A stretch of DNA of 54,813 bases from Flavobacteriaceae bacterium (GCA_030726725.1 JANRDC010000029.1:1-54813), one strand, 5' to 3'; positions 18,312-25,840 are shown, numbered from the stretch's first letter. Program-made: numbers and translations. The notes: generated by a model not told the origin, from the sequence alone.

Positions 18312-19765
18312 CGTTGGTGAAGTGTCTGGTCAAGCTGGCGCTGCAGCGATAGGTGATCTTTGCCAAAAAGCGCTTTGGGGCCGGTGACTATGTATTGAGG
18401 ACTCAGTGTATCCAACAGATAACTCAGTTCCTCCTCGCTGGTTTTTCGGGGGTTAAAGTAGGGGAATAGCCCTTCTCTGGCGATATTACTCGGATGGGTA
18501 CTCGCTGCAGACAGCGGTTTTCCCCCCATGATCCAGCTTCCGATGTGGTATTCCAGCCAGAGCACACTTTGTGGGTCTACACCTTGGTTTTGCAAGGCGC
18601 GGGCCACCTCAAAGCCTTCACCCTGGGTGGCATATCCAGTCTTTATCAAGGTTTCCCCCCAACGATAGGCTTCCAGGTAGGATTCCACCGGCAAGAGCAA
18701 CATGCCCCAGGCAGTGATCAGCCGGGCCCTGTCCCCCATCGGTTTTAACGACCATCCGCTGAAAGACCAAGCCAGAGCGCACAGCCAGATCGGATAGACC
18801 AGCAGCAAATAGTGTCCGTTCAGCTTGCCCACAGACCAGATGCTGTAGGAAACACCGGCCAAAGCCCCCCAGATCATCCAAAATGAGGGTTTGGTGGCTT
18901 TATGCGGAGGTTTTATCAGCCATAATACTAAAGGAATCAGCAACCACAACACGATGGCCACCAGCCCGGGTGTCTGCATTTTTTGCAGTTGGGTGTAGGC
19001 CCAAGAGGCCAATACCGCCGAAGACCACAACAGCTCCAGGTGTTCCCGGTACAGCCAAGCGAACAGCGCGACAGGCACAGCTCCCGCCAAAGCCAGTTGA
19101 ACGATTTGGCGTGTATTTCTGACGGAGATCATCCAGGGCACGACCAGTCCCAAAACCGCATAGGCCATATTGAGTTTGGTAGCCACCGATAAACTGAGCA
19201 AGATTCCTGCGCACCAGATCAGCGCTGTTTTGTGTTGGGTAGACCTCAAGGTGCTTTGGATCAACGCCCAAACTCCCGGCATCCAGAAAAACAGCGCGAT
19301 GTGCTCGGACATCACTCCTTGAACGCTGCCAAATAAACTGAGCAGGGCCACCGTCAATGCCCCAAGCGCTTGAGCCGTGGTTTCTCTGGCGTGTATTCGA
19401 ATCAGTCGATAGGTGCTGTAGCCCACAGCGGCGACCAGTGCGGCGCCAATCAATCGTATCAACCAGAGGTGCTGGCCAAAAAGCCCCACCACCCCGGCAA
19501 AGTAGGCAAAGGTCATCGGTGGTTTTAGGTCCCAAAGTTCTGTGTAGGGCAGATGTCCCTCGGCCCAAGAAGTGCCCATGTGCACAAAAGTGCTTTCGTC
19601 TTTGTCGATGTAGTCCCGACCAAAAAATGGCCCACGGATCCAAATACTCCAGGCCAATAGGCCCAAAAAAACCAACAGAGGATGCGCCAAACGCCATCCA
19701 GAAAACGGAGTCCACGGGGCGGTTTGGGTCCTGGATTTAGCGCGGTAGTTTATGGGCGAGCGCAT
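18248..19765 (-). CDS. Polytopic GT-C glycosyltransferase, PMT/ArnT-like
   Basis: A 505-residue membrane protein with about ten to twelve hydrophobic helices. The first periplasmic loop carries the acidic pair in YIDKDESTFVH, followed by WDLKPPMTF, the layout of the ArnT/dolichyl-phosphate-mannose mannosyltransferase (GT39/GT83, PMT_2) group, which uses polyprenyl-phosphate sugars. A soluble C-terminal region follows. Acceptor and sugar cannot be told. It lies on the opposite strand between bioD and bioA, overlapping bioD by 64 bp at its 3' end and the possible upstream start of bioA at its 5' end. This suggests a gene that moved into a formerly continuous bio operon. Confidence 0.85.
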   Translation of the reverse strand: MRSPINYRAKSRTQTAPWTPFSGWRLAHPLLVFLGLLAWSIWIRGPFFGRDYIDKDESTFVHMGTSWAEGHLPYTELWDLKPPMTFAYFAGVVGLFGQHLWLIRLIGAALVAAVGYSTYRLIRIHARETTAQALGALTVALLSLFGSVQGVMSEHIALFFWMPGVWALIQSTLRSTQHKTALIWCAGILLSLSVATKLNMAYAVLGLVVPWMISVRNTRQIVQLALAGAVPVALFAWLYREHLELLWSSAVLASWAYTQLQKMQTPGLVAIVLWLLIPLVLWLIKPPHKATKPSFWMIWGALAGVSYSIWSVGKLNGHYLLLVYPIWLCALAWSFSGWSLKPMGDRARLITAWGMLLLPVESYLEAYRWGETLIKTGYATQGEGFEVARALQNQGVDPQSVLWLEYHIGSWIMGGKPLSAASTHPSNIAREGLFPYFNPRKTSEEELSYLLDTLSPQYIVTGPKALFGKDHLSLQRQLDQTLHQRYFASDTLGSAVIWVQRLPQS

Positions 19766-19811
19766 AGGCGGTTTGGTGGGTTTTTACGTTCTTTGCAAGA
19801 TAGAAAAATCC

Positions 19812-21113
19812 TTGATTCCAGAAGCATTGGCCCTATCACTTGCCCAAAGAGACCGCGCCCATTTATGGCACCCTTTAACCCAGCACAAAACCAGTCCATT
19901 GATGACTGCTTTGGTGCGCAGTGAAGGGATTTACTTGTACGACGAGGAAGGCAATCGGTATATGGACGGGATTTCTTCGTGGTATACCACTGTATACGGT
20001 CACAGACACCCGCATATTGTCGGTGCGATGAAACAGCAGCTCGACCAGCTCGATCAAGTGGTGTTTAGTGGATTTACCCACGAACCCGCGGTGTTGCTTT
20101 CCGAAAAATTGGTGTCACTGCTGCCCGAAGGCCAGCAAAAGCTGTTTTTTTCAGATAATGGATCCACAGCGATCGAAATTGGGATTAAGATGGCCCTGCA
20201 ATATTTTCACAACCAAGGGCAACCCAAAACGGTTTTGATGGCCTTGAACGATGGGTTCCACGGAGATACTTTTGGGGCGATGTCTGTTTCAGGGCTCAGC
20301 GTGTACAACGGCCCTTTTGAAGCTCATCTGATGCAGGTAGAGCGCATTGAGGTCCCCAGACACGACAATATTCAGGAACTGATCGACCAATTGGAAGCGC
20401 GGTTGACCGATCGCCCAGATGTAGCGGGTTTTGTCTACGAACCTTTGGTGCAAGGTGCTGCAGCCATGCAGATGCACGAACCGGAATATTTGGATCAAGT
20501 GTTGTCGGTGATGCGCAAACACGGGGTTTTGTTGATCGCCGATGAGGTCATGACCGGATTTGGCAAAACAGGGACCCTTTGGGCCAGTGACCAACTTCAG
20601 GTGAAACCAGATGTGATGTGCCTGTCCAAAGCCTTGACTGCAGGTGCCTTACCTATGGCGGTGACCACGTGCACCCAGCAGATGTTCGATGCTTTTTACA
20701 GCGACCACACCGCCCATGGATTGTTTCACGGGCACACGTATACCGCCCACCCATTGGCCTGTGCTGCGGCCATGGCCGCTTTGGATTTGGCCGTCGACCC
20801 AGAGGTGGTTCAGCGCAGAAAAATTATTGAAGTCATGCAGGCGGCCTACGCCGCCAAAAGGGCGGGCCACCCGCAGGTGGCCCGCATCCGGGCCAAAGGA
20901 GTGATTATGGCCCTGGATCTGGCCGTGGAAATCCCCAGATATGGAAGTTTTCGCGATACCATGTACCGCTGGTTTATGGATCGGGGATTGAGTATCCGAC
21001 CACTGGGCGCTACCTTATACCTGATGCCCCCTTTTATCACCACAGCGGAAGAGCTCCAACAAATGCACGATTTGTTTGATCAGTTCCTCGAAGAAATACC
21101 CGCTTTGTTGTGA
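19812..21113 (+). CDS. bioA: Adenosylmethionine--8-amino-7-oxononanoate aminotransferase
   Basis: PLP transaminase that makes 7,8-diaminononanoate using SAM as amino donor. Family motifs are AHLWHPLTQHK near the N-terminus, GISSWYTTVYGHRHP, FSDNGSTAIEIGIKMA, LIADEVMTGFGKTG and the PLP lysine in CLSKALTAG. The start is unresolved. I place it at TTG 19812 because the conserved region begins at about residue 15 from there; an ATG at 19752 would overlap the divergent glycosyltransferase start by 14 bp and add 20 non-family residues. The stop overlaps the next gene by one base (TGATG). Two adjacent GC-rich hairpins lie near the 3' end (20841-20886). Confidence 0.93.
   Translation: MIPEALALSLAQRDRAHLWHPLTQHKTSPLMTALVRSEGIYLYDEEGNRYMDGISSWYTTVYGHRHPHIVGAMKQQLDQLDQVVFSGFTHEPAVLLSEKLVSLLPEGQQKLFFSDNGSTAIEIGIKMALQYFHNQGQPKTVLMALNDGFHGDTFGAMSVSGLSVYNGPFEAHLMQVERIEVPRHDNIQELIDQLEARLTDRPDVAGFVYEPLVQGAAAMQMHEPEYLDQVLSVMRKHGVLLIADEVMTGFGKTGTLWASDQLQVKPDVMCLSKALTAGALPMAVTTCTQQMFDAFYSDHTAHGLFHGHTYTAHPLACAAAMAALDLAVDPEVVQRRKIIEVMQAAYAAKRAGHPQVARIRAKGVIMALDLAVEIPRYGSFRDTMYRWFMDRGLSIRPLGATLYLMPPFITTAEELQQMHDLFDQFLEEIPALL
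20841..20856. repeat. Intragenic hairpin 1 in bioA
   Basis: GGCGGC (20841-20846) / GCCGCC (20851-20856) with loop CTAC, perfect, inside coding sequence and 6 bp before a longer hairpin. Confidence 0.75.
20863..20886. repeat. Intragenic GC-rich hairpin 2 in bioA
   Basis: GCGGGCCACC (20863-20872) / GGTGGCCCGC (20877-20886) is a perfect 10-bp stem with loop CGCA. With the two preceding G residues the 5' arm reads GGGCGGGCCACC, close to the arm of the inverted repeat in the neighbouring ketosynthase gene. Confidence 0.92.
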
Positions 21114-22300
21114 TGGATCAAGCGAAACAACCGGTGATTTCAATTCGTTCTTGGGCCTCGCTGTCTGCCTTGGGAAGCAGTGATGCTGAAGTGTTGGCCT
21201 CCTATCAATCGACCGAAAGTTCATTGACCCCTTGGTCAGTACCCCACCACCATCAAATGGTGGAGACCTGGGCGGGTCGCCTGACACCTCAAGGCCAACA
21301 ACAGTGTGCGGATCTCCAGGCGACCCGCCCTGATTACGCCTCTTTGGATCCTTCGGTGTGGTATGCTTTAATCGCAGCCCGCCGCGCTTTTCATCAGTCT
21401 GGTTGGGATCAGCAAACGCCTGTGGGGATCAACATCGGTTCTTCCCGAGGAGCTACCCAAACCTGGGAGTCCGCTCATGCGGATTTTGTACAGGGTGGGC
21501 GCATACCCGTATTGACCTCTCCGCTGACTACTTTGGGAAACCTCTCCACTTGGGTCGCTCAGGATTTAGGTGTACAGGGGCCTGAATTTTCGCATTCGAT
21601 CACCTGTTCTACTTCCTTGCACGCGTTGCTCAATGCCGTGGCTTGGATGCGGGCAGGTATGGTTTCCCGTTTTTTGGTCGGCGGTAGTGAGGCTGCTTTG
21701 ACCCCCTTTACCTGGGCCCAAATGAAAGCGCTTAAACTCGTTTCTTCCCTGAATGACCCCTATCCCTGTCGCGCGTTAGATCCCCTCAAAAAGGCCAATA
21801 CCATGGTCTTGGGCGAGGGCGCAGCAGCCCTTTGCCTGGAAGTAGGTATCCGACCAGGTGCTCAAGCGGTTGTTTTAGGGGTGGGATATGCTACCGAGGC
21901 ATTGGCCCATGCTATTTCTATTTCTGATGAGGCGGATTGCTTTGTCCGATCGATGCACATGGCCTTGGGGGTTCACGACCCCTGTCAAATAGATGCCGTA
22001 GTCATGCATGCTCCCGGAACAGTCAAAGGAGATCGCGCAGAAAACGCCGCCATAGATGCCGTATTCGGCGCTCGAGCGCCCTGGCGAACCTCCCACAAAT
22101 GGCGCACCGGACACACCTTTGGCGCCTCAGGCGCTTTGGGCTTGGAATGCGCGTTGTTGATGTTGAAACACCAGCATTTGCCAGGTATTCCCTACCTGAA
22201 CCAACCTGTTTGGCAGCCAGCCTCTGTAAGGCGGGTGATGGTCAATGCGGTAGGCTTTGGGGGAAATGCGGTTTCCGTATTGTTGGGCCTTCCGGAGTAA
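21113..22300 (+). CDS. Beta-ketoacyl synthase (KAS I/II-like) of the biotin locus
   Basis: A 395-residue condensing enzyme of the FabF/KAS fold. The catalytic triad is intact and spaced as in FabF: Cys165 in SITCSTSLHA, His299 in MHAPGTVKGDRAEN and His334 in GHTFGASGALG; GFGGNAVSVL is the C-terminal glycine loop. It departs from housekeeping FabF in the N-terminus and around the first histidine (HAPGTVKGD instead of HGTSTPLND), so it is a diverged paralogue. It sits between bioA (1-bp overlap) and bioB, and no bioC or bioH is visible in the window. I infer that it works in making the pimeloyl thioester used by BioF. Inverted repeats lie inside it (21247-21263, 21270-21330, 22067-22080). Confidence 0.88.
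   Translation: MDQAKQPVISIRSWASLSALGSSDAEVLASYQSTESSLTPWSVPHHHQMVETWAGRLTPQGQQQCADLQATRPDYASLDPSVWYALIAARRAFHQSGWDQQTPVGINIGSSRGATQTWESAHADFVQGGRIPVLTSPLTTLGNLSTWVAQDLGVQGPEFSHSITCSTSLHALLNAVAWMRAGMVSRFLVGGSEAALTPFTWAQMKALKLVSSLNDPYPCRALDPLKKANTMVLGEGAAALCLEVGIRPGAQAVVLGVGYATEALAHAISISDEADCFVRSMHMALGVHDPCQIDAVVMHAPGTVKGDRAENAAIDAVFGARAPWRTSHKWRTGHTFGASGALGLECALLMLKHQHLPGIPYLNQPVWQPASVRRVMVNAVGFGGNAVSVLLGLPE
21247..21263. repeat. Intragenic short hairpin in ketosynthase gene
   Basis: CCACCAT (21247-21253) / ATGGTGG (21257-21263) with loop CAA, immediately before a long inverted repeat. Confidence 0.8.
21270..21330. repeat. 14-bp perfect inverted repeat with 33-nt spacer in ketosynthase gene
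   Basis: GGGCGGGTCGCCTG (21270-21283) and CAGGCGACCCGCCC (21317-21330) are exact complements, 11 of 14 bases being G or C. The repeat lies within coding sequence for the region GRLTPQG...LQATRPD. Confidence 0.93.
22067..22080. repeat. 14-bp perfect palindrome in ketosynthase gene
   Basis: GGCGCTCGAGCGCC is its own reverse complement, inside the coding sequence between the two active-site histidines. Confidence 0.85.
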
Positions 22301-22338
22301 TCAACCATCATCTGTGGAGAAATATCACTTTTTTGCAC

Positions 22339-22369
22339 GGTTATGGCCCGGGGATTTTGCCCTATAACC
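22339..22369. promoter_or_regulatory. Inverted repeat upstream of bioB
   Basis: GGTTAT (22339-22344) and ATAACC (22364-22369) flank 19 bases in the 97-bp gap before bioB, and a wobble extends the stem by two pairs. A TACATTTA sequence (22372-22379) follows and could be a diverged -7 box. The repeat could be an operator or a leader hairpin; it does not read like the classical BirA operator. Confidence 0.4.
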
Positions 22370-22397
22370 CGTACATTTACCCACCAAATAGCTCGAT

Positions 22398-23474
22398 ATG
22401 CAACAGTCTTGGACCAAAGAAGCCATACTAGAATTATACCATACCCCACTGATGGACTTGATGTACCGCGCAGCATCAGTGCACCGTACCCACCACGATC
22501 CCAATACCGTACAGGTTTCGACCTTGTTGTCGATAAAAACCGGTGGATGCCCTGAAGATTGTGGCTATTGCCCACAAGCAGCACGATACCACACGGATTT
22601 GGAAGGCAATGATTTGATGAGTGTTGCTCAAGTGAAAGCGCAAGCTTTGCGGGCAAAAGCATCAGGCAGTTCACGTGTTTGTATGGGAGCGGCCTGGCGC
22701 AATGTCAAGGATGGTCCAGAGTTCGACAATGTGTTGGAGATGGTGCGTACCATTAACAAACTCGATATGGAGGTGTGCTGCACCTTAGGCATGATCACTG
22801 AAAATCAAGCCAAGCGTCTTGCAGAGGCAGGTCTTTACGCCTACAACCACAATTTGGACACTTCTGAGGATTATTACAAGGACGTGATTTCCACCCGGGC
22901 CTTTCAAGACCGTTTGGACACCATCGAAAATGTGCGCAAGACCAATGTAACGGTCTGTAGCGGGGGTATTATTGGGATGGGAGAGTCTGTGGAGGACCGT
23001 GCTGGTATGTTGGTGGCCTTGTCCTCGCTGAGTCCACAGCCTGAGTCAGTGCCCATCAATGCCCTAGTGCCCGTAGAGGGCACGCCTTTGGAGGACCAAC
23101 CGATCATTCCGATTTGGGACATGATTCGCATGATTGCTACCACCCGAATTGTGATGCCCCATACCCAGGTACGCCTATCAGCGGGACGCACCCAAATGAG
23201 TCAAGAAGGCCAGGCGATGTGCTTTTTTGCGGGCGCTAACTCGATATTTGCCGGGGATAAATTGTTGACCACACCCAATCCAGACATAGAACAAGACAAG
23301 GCCTTATTCGACTTGTTGGGACTCGTTCCGCAAAAGCCATTTGTGAAACACAGTCAGCCGTTGACCGTTGAAGCGTCCGATAGCGCTTGGACGGCTTTGG
23401 GCGAGAAGCCAAAATGGACGCGCCCTGGGCATGAAATTGAACGCAACAAGGCCAAGGAGCGCAAAGCGCAATAA
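22398..23474 (+). CDS. bioB: Biotin synthase
   Basis: Radical SAM enzyme inserting sulfur into dethiobiotin. The SAM-cluster motif CxxxCxxC is present as GGCPEDCGYCPQ, preceded by VQVSTLLSIKTG. Residues of the second [2Fe-2S] cluster lie in the expected positions (SSRVCMGAAWR, LDMEVCCTLGM, and RLSAGRTQMSQEGQAMCFFAGANSIF with the arginine). The protein has 358 residues. The 97-bp upstream gap with an inverted repeat suggests its own promoter in addition to readthrough from bioA-ketosynthase. The gene converges on recX with 6 bp between stops. Confidence 0.98.
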   Translation: MQQSWTKEAILELYHTPLMDLMYRAASVHRTHHDPNTVQVSTLLSIKTGGCPEDCGYCPQAARYHTDLEGNDLMSVAQVKAQALRAKASGSSRVCMGAAWRNVKDGPEFDNVLEMVRTINKLDMEVCCTLGMITENQAKRLAEAGLYAYNHNLDTSEDYYKDVISTRAFQDRLDTIENVRKTNVTVCSGGIIGMGESVEDRAGMLVALSSLSPQPESVPINALVPVEGTPLEDQPIIPIWDMIRMIATTRIVMPHTQVRLSAGRTQMSQEGQAMCFFAGANSIFAGDKLLTTPNPDIEQDKALFDLLGLVPQKPFVKHSQPLTVEASDSAWTALGEKPKWTRPGHEIERNKAKERKAQ

Positions 23475-23480
23475 GCCGAT

Positions 23481-23972
23481 TTATTTGAGCTGGTTGATCC
23501 AGTCATAGACCCATTCAGATTCCCAACCCCGGTAGAGCAAGTAATCGGCAATCTTCTTTTTGCTGGCGGCAGTTTTTCCGCCTTGGGTGGTTTCGGTAAT
23601 CCGTCGGGCAAGTGTTTCAAAAGATCCTCGATAATCCAACTCGTTGAGTTCACTCATCCCCGCTTTGATCGCATAAGCGGAGAGCTGCTTTTGTTTGAGC
23701 CCTTGGTTCAGTCGTTTTTTCCCCCAGTGTTTTTGGTTGAATTTGCCGCGTACATACGCCCTAGCAAATCTTTCTTCATTCAAAAAATCCTCCTGAATCA
23801 AATGATCGACCACAGCATCAATCGCCTCGGGAATCATGCGCATGCCCCGGAGTTTTTCCACCACCTCGCTGTGGGCCCTCTCTTGATACGCGCAGTAGTT
23901 TTCCAGCGCTCGTTTGGCTTCGGTCAAGGTGTAGGCCTTGGTTTTATGGGGGAAGGGTTCTTTGTTGATCAC
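23481..23972 (-). CDS. recX: Regulatory protein RecX, GTG start
   Basis: A RecA modulator built of helical repeats: the N-terminal YTLTEAKRALENYCAYQERAHSE... segment, then QEDFLNEERFARAYVRGK and KKRLNQGLKQK. The frame is open further upstream to 24053, but that part reads through a strong terminator, so it is not coding. The first usable start after the terminator is GTG at 23972, giving 163 residues, normal for RecX. A sequence resembling a -7 box (TATATTCG) ends 3 bp before the GTG, so the mRNA may have no leader. The gene is not linked to recA here. Confidence 0.88.
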   Translation of the reverse strand: MINKEPFPHKTKAYTLTEAKRALENYCAYQERAHSEVVEKLRGMRMIPEAIDAVVDHLIQEDFLNEERFARAYVRGKFNQKHWGKKRLNQGLKQKQLSAYAIKAGMSELNELDYRGSFETLARRITETTQGGKTAASKKKIADYLLYRGWESEWVYDWINQLK

Positions 23973-23997
23973 GCCCGAATATAGGTCAAAAACAGGC

Positions 23998-24031
23998 AAA
24001 AAAAAAGCGGGGCGCACATCGTGCGCCCCGC
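23998..24031 (-). terminator. Rho-independent terminator of RNase G gene
   Basis: Perfect 11-bp stem GCGGGGCGCAC (24007-24017) / GTGCGCCCCGC (24021-24031), loop ATC, followed on the minus strand by nine T (24006-23998). Confidence 0.93.
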
Positions 24032-24056
24032 TTGGGTCAACCGTGCTGAGCACAGT

Positions 24057-25604
24057 TTAGTAAATGGTTTTCCCCTCTGGATTTTTAAATCGGTATTCTA
24101 AATACCTGTAAGCATCTCTGGGTTCTATGCGCACCCAGCGCTTGTGTTCCAGCCACCACCTCATTCTGATGGAGGGCCAACCTATAGTGAGGTATGCAGC
24201 GATAAAGGGATGCAAGTGCAAAACCACTTTATCTTTGGTGCCGCTTTGGAGCAATCGCTCCAGGTCGCCTGTGATTTTGTCGATCAATACAATGGGCGCT
24301 TCTACTTCCTTACCGGTAACGGTAGGTGCTGGCTCACTGGTTTTGATATTCATCTCAGGTCGTACCCGTTGTCTGGTGATTTGGACCAATCCGAACTTGC
24401 TCGGAGGCAAAATTTTGTGTTTTGCTCGGTCTTCACTCATTTCTTCTTTCAGGTGTTCATACAGTTGTCTGCGGTGGTCTGGATCAGCCATGTCGATAAA
24501 ATCGACTACGATGATTCCGCCCATATCCCTCAGCCTAAGCTGTCGGGCAACTTCTGATGCAGAAGCGAGGTTTACTTGAAGCGCAGTGTCTTCTTGTGTT
24601 TTGGCTTTGTTGGACCTGTTGCCTGAATTGACATCGATCACGTGAAGTGCTTCGGTGTGTTCAATGACCAAATAAGCTCCTTTTTTCATGGTCGCAGTGC
24701 GCCCAAAGGAGGTTTTGATCTGGCGCTCAATCCCAAATTTTTCAAATATGGGTGAGGGATCTGTATGCAACTGAACGATAGATTCTTTTTCCGGTGCAAT
24801 CTCTTGCACGTATTCTTTGATTTCTGAGTACATGGTTTCATCATTCACGTGGATTCCCGTGAAGCTGTCGTTAAAGAGGTCTCTTAAAATAGAGGCAGCT
24901 CTGTTGAGTTCCACAAGTACCTTGGAAGGATGGGGTGCCTTGTACAATTTTTTGCACATACCTGTCCACTTTTGGAGCAGGTTCTGTAAATCTTTATCTA
25001 ATTCTGCGACTTTGGTGCCTTCTGCTACCGTTCTGATAATCACCCCAAATCCTTTGGGTTTGATACTTTTTACCAGTTTGGTCAGTCTATCGCGCTCTTC
25101 TCTAGATTCAATTTTTTGAGAAACTGAAACCCGGTTAGAGAACGGAACCATCACCAAATAACGTCCCGCTATGGAGATTTCGGAACTGATCCGAGGTCCT
25201 TTGGTGGAGATGGGTTCTTTGACAATTTGAACCAACATGGATTGATTGGCTTTCAGGGCATCGTTGATGCTTCCTTCTTTTTCAATATCCGGTTCAAGGG
25301 GAAACTTTTTTAACAGGTAATCACGGCTCTTTCCTGTGCTCACTTCTTTGACGAATTTGAGCATGGTGGACAATTGCGGTCCTAGATCTTGATAGTGTAG
25401 AAAGGCGTCTTTCTCATAGCCAACATTGACAAATGCGGCGTTGAGTCCTGTGATGGGCTTGCGCACTTTTGCGATAAAAATATCGCCGACAGCGAAGTTG
25501 TCGCTCTCTTTTTCCGTGTGCAGCTCTACGAGTCTTCCCTCTTTAAGCAGGGCAAAGTCAACAGTATCAGAATTAGATCGAATGACTAATTCTTTTGTTG
25601 CCAT
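24057..25604 (-). CDS. rng: Ribonuclease E/G family endoribonuclease
   Basis: A 515-residue RNase G-type enzyme for rRNA maturation and mRNA decay. It starts KELVIRSNSDTVDFALLKEGRLVELH, followed by an S1 domain (FAVGDIFIAKVRKPITGLNAAFVNVGYEKDAF split over residues 40-72). A 5'-sensor region and the DNase I-like catalytic part follow, with the metal-binding aspartates in VIDVNSGNRS and IIVVDFIDM. The long C-terminal scaffold of RNase E is missing, so it is RNase G-like. The gene has its own terminator and a leader of about 100 bp containing a small hairpin (25649-25663). Confidence 0.96.
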   Translation of the reverse strand: MATKELVIRSNSDTVDFALLKEGRLVELHTEKESDNFAVGDIFIAKVRKPITGLNAAFVNVGYEKDAFLHYQDLGPQLSTMLKFVKEVSTGKSRDYLLKKFPLEPDIEKEGSINDALKANQSMLVQIVKEPISTKGPRISSEISIAGRYLVMVPFSNRVSVSQKIESREERDRLTKLVKSIKPKGFGVIIRTVAEGTKVAELDKDLQNLLQKWTGMCKKLYKAPHPSKVLVELNRAASILRDLFNDSFTGIHVNDETMYSEIKEYVQEIAPEKESIVQLHTDPSPIFEKFGIERQIKTSFGRTATMKKGAYLVIEHTEALHVIDVNSGNRSNKAKTQEDTALQVNLASASEVARQLRLRDMGGIIVVDFIDMADPDHRRQLYEHLKEEMSEDRAKHKILPPSKFGLVQITRQRVRPEMNIKTSEPAPTVTGKEVEAPIVLIDKITGDLERLLQSGTKDKVVLHLHPFIAAYLTIGWPSIRMRWWLEHKRWVRIEPRDAYRYLEYRFKNPEGKTIY

Positions 25605-25648
25605 AGTAATATATTATTTCGTTGAAATAAATCAATAATTGGGTTGAA

Positions 25649-25663
25649 GCGGTATAAAACCGC
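25649..25663. other. Small hairpin in the 5' leader region of the RNase G gene
   Basis: GCGGT / ACCGC with a 5-nt loop, 45 bp upstream of the start codon and downstream (minus strand) of the preceding terminator. It could be part of the leader; E. coli RNase E autoregulates through leader hairpins, but nothing here proves the same. Confidence 0.3.
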
Positions 25664-25709
25664 CAAAATTCTCTGGGAATTTTTATGTCAATGAACGCGT
25701 AATAAAATG

Positions 25710-25735
25710 AAAAAGTAGTGGTTACACTACTTTTT
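25710..25735 (-). terminator. Terminator overlapping the end of the 29-codon gene
   Basis: AAAAAGTAGTG (25710-25720) and CACTACTTTTT (25725-25735) are perfect 11-bp complements with loop GTTA. On the minus strand the stem begins inside the last codons of the small gene and includes its TAG stop. Confidence 0.85.
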
Positions 25736-25816
25736 CTTGTGACGGTTAGCTCTCCGGCGCTTCTTGCGCTTGTGTGTAGCTACCTTATGTCTCTTTCTCT
25801 TCTTACCACTAGGCAT
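25727..25816 (-). CDS. 29-residue highly basic protein, conserved in Bacteroidota
   Basis: The minus strand encodes a 29-residue protein starting MPSGKKRKRH and ending NRHKKK; 20 of 29 residues are Lys, Arg or His. I recall near-identical tiny proteins in many Bacteroidota, usually unannotated because of their size. The composition suggests an RNA or ribosome-binding peptide, similar in kind to but different in sequence from bTHX; this is inference. It lies 24 bp after the HU gene and ends in a terminator hairpin that includes its stop codon, so it is most likely cotranscribed with HU. Confidence 0.8.
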   Translation of the reverse strand: MPSGKKRKRHKVATHKRKKRRRANRHKKK

Positions 25817-25840
25817 AGATGCTCGTTTTTTGGGTTAATA

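Noticed and set aside
18900-19715. 271-codon open frame on the minus strand within the glycosyltransferase gene
   Set aside because: It is a shifted frame on the same strand as the real gene, with a low-complexity Arg/Gly/Pro-rich translation and no recognisable domain.
22301-22397. Classical BirA operator before bioB
   Set aside because: The inverted repeat has GGTTAT outside and ATAACC inside with 19-bp spacing, which does not match the TTGTAAACC-type half-sites I know.
22192-22674. 160-codon open frame antisense to the ketosynthase end and bioB start
   Set aside because: No start signal or domain; it covers the conserved coding part of bioB.
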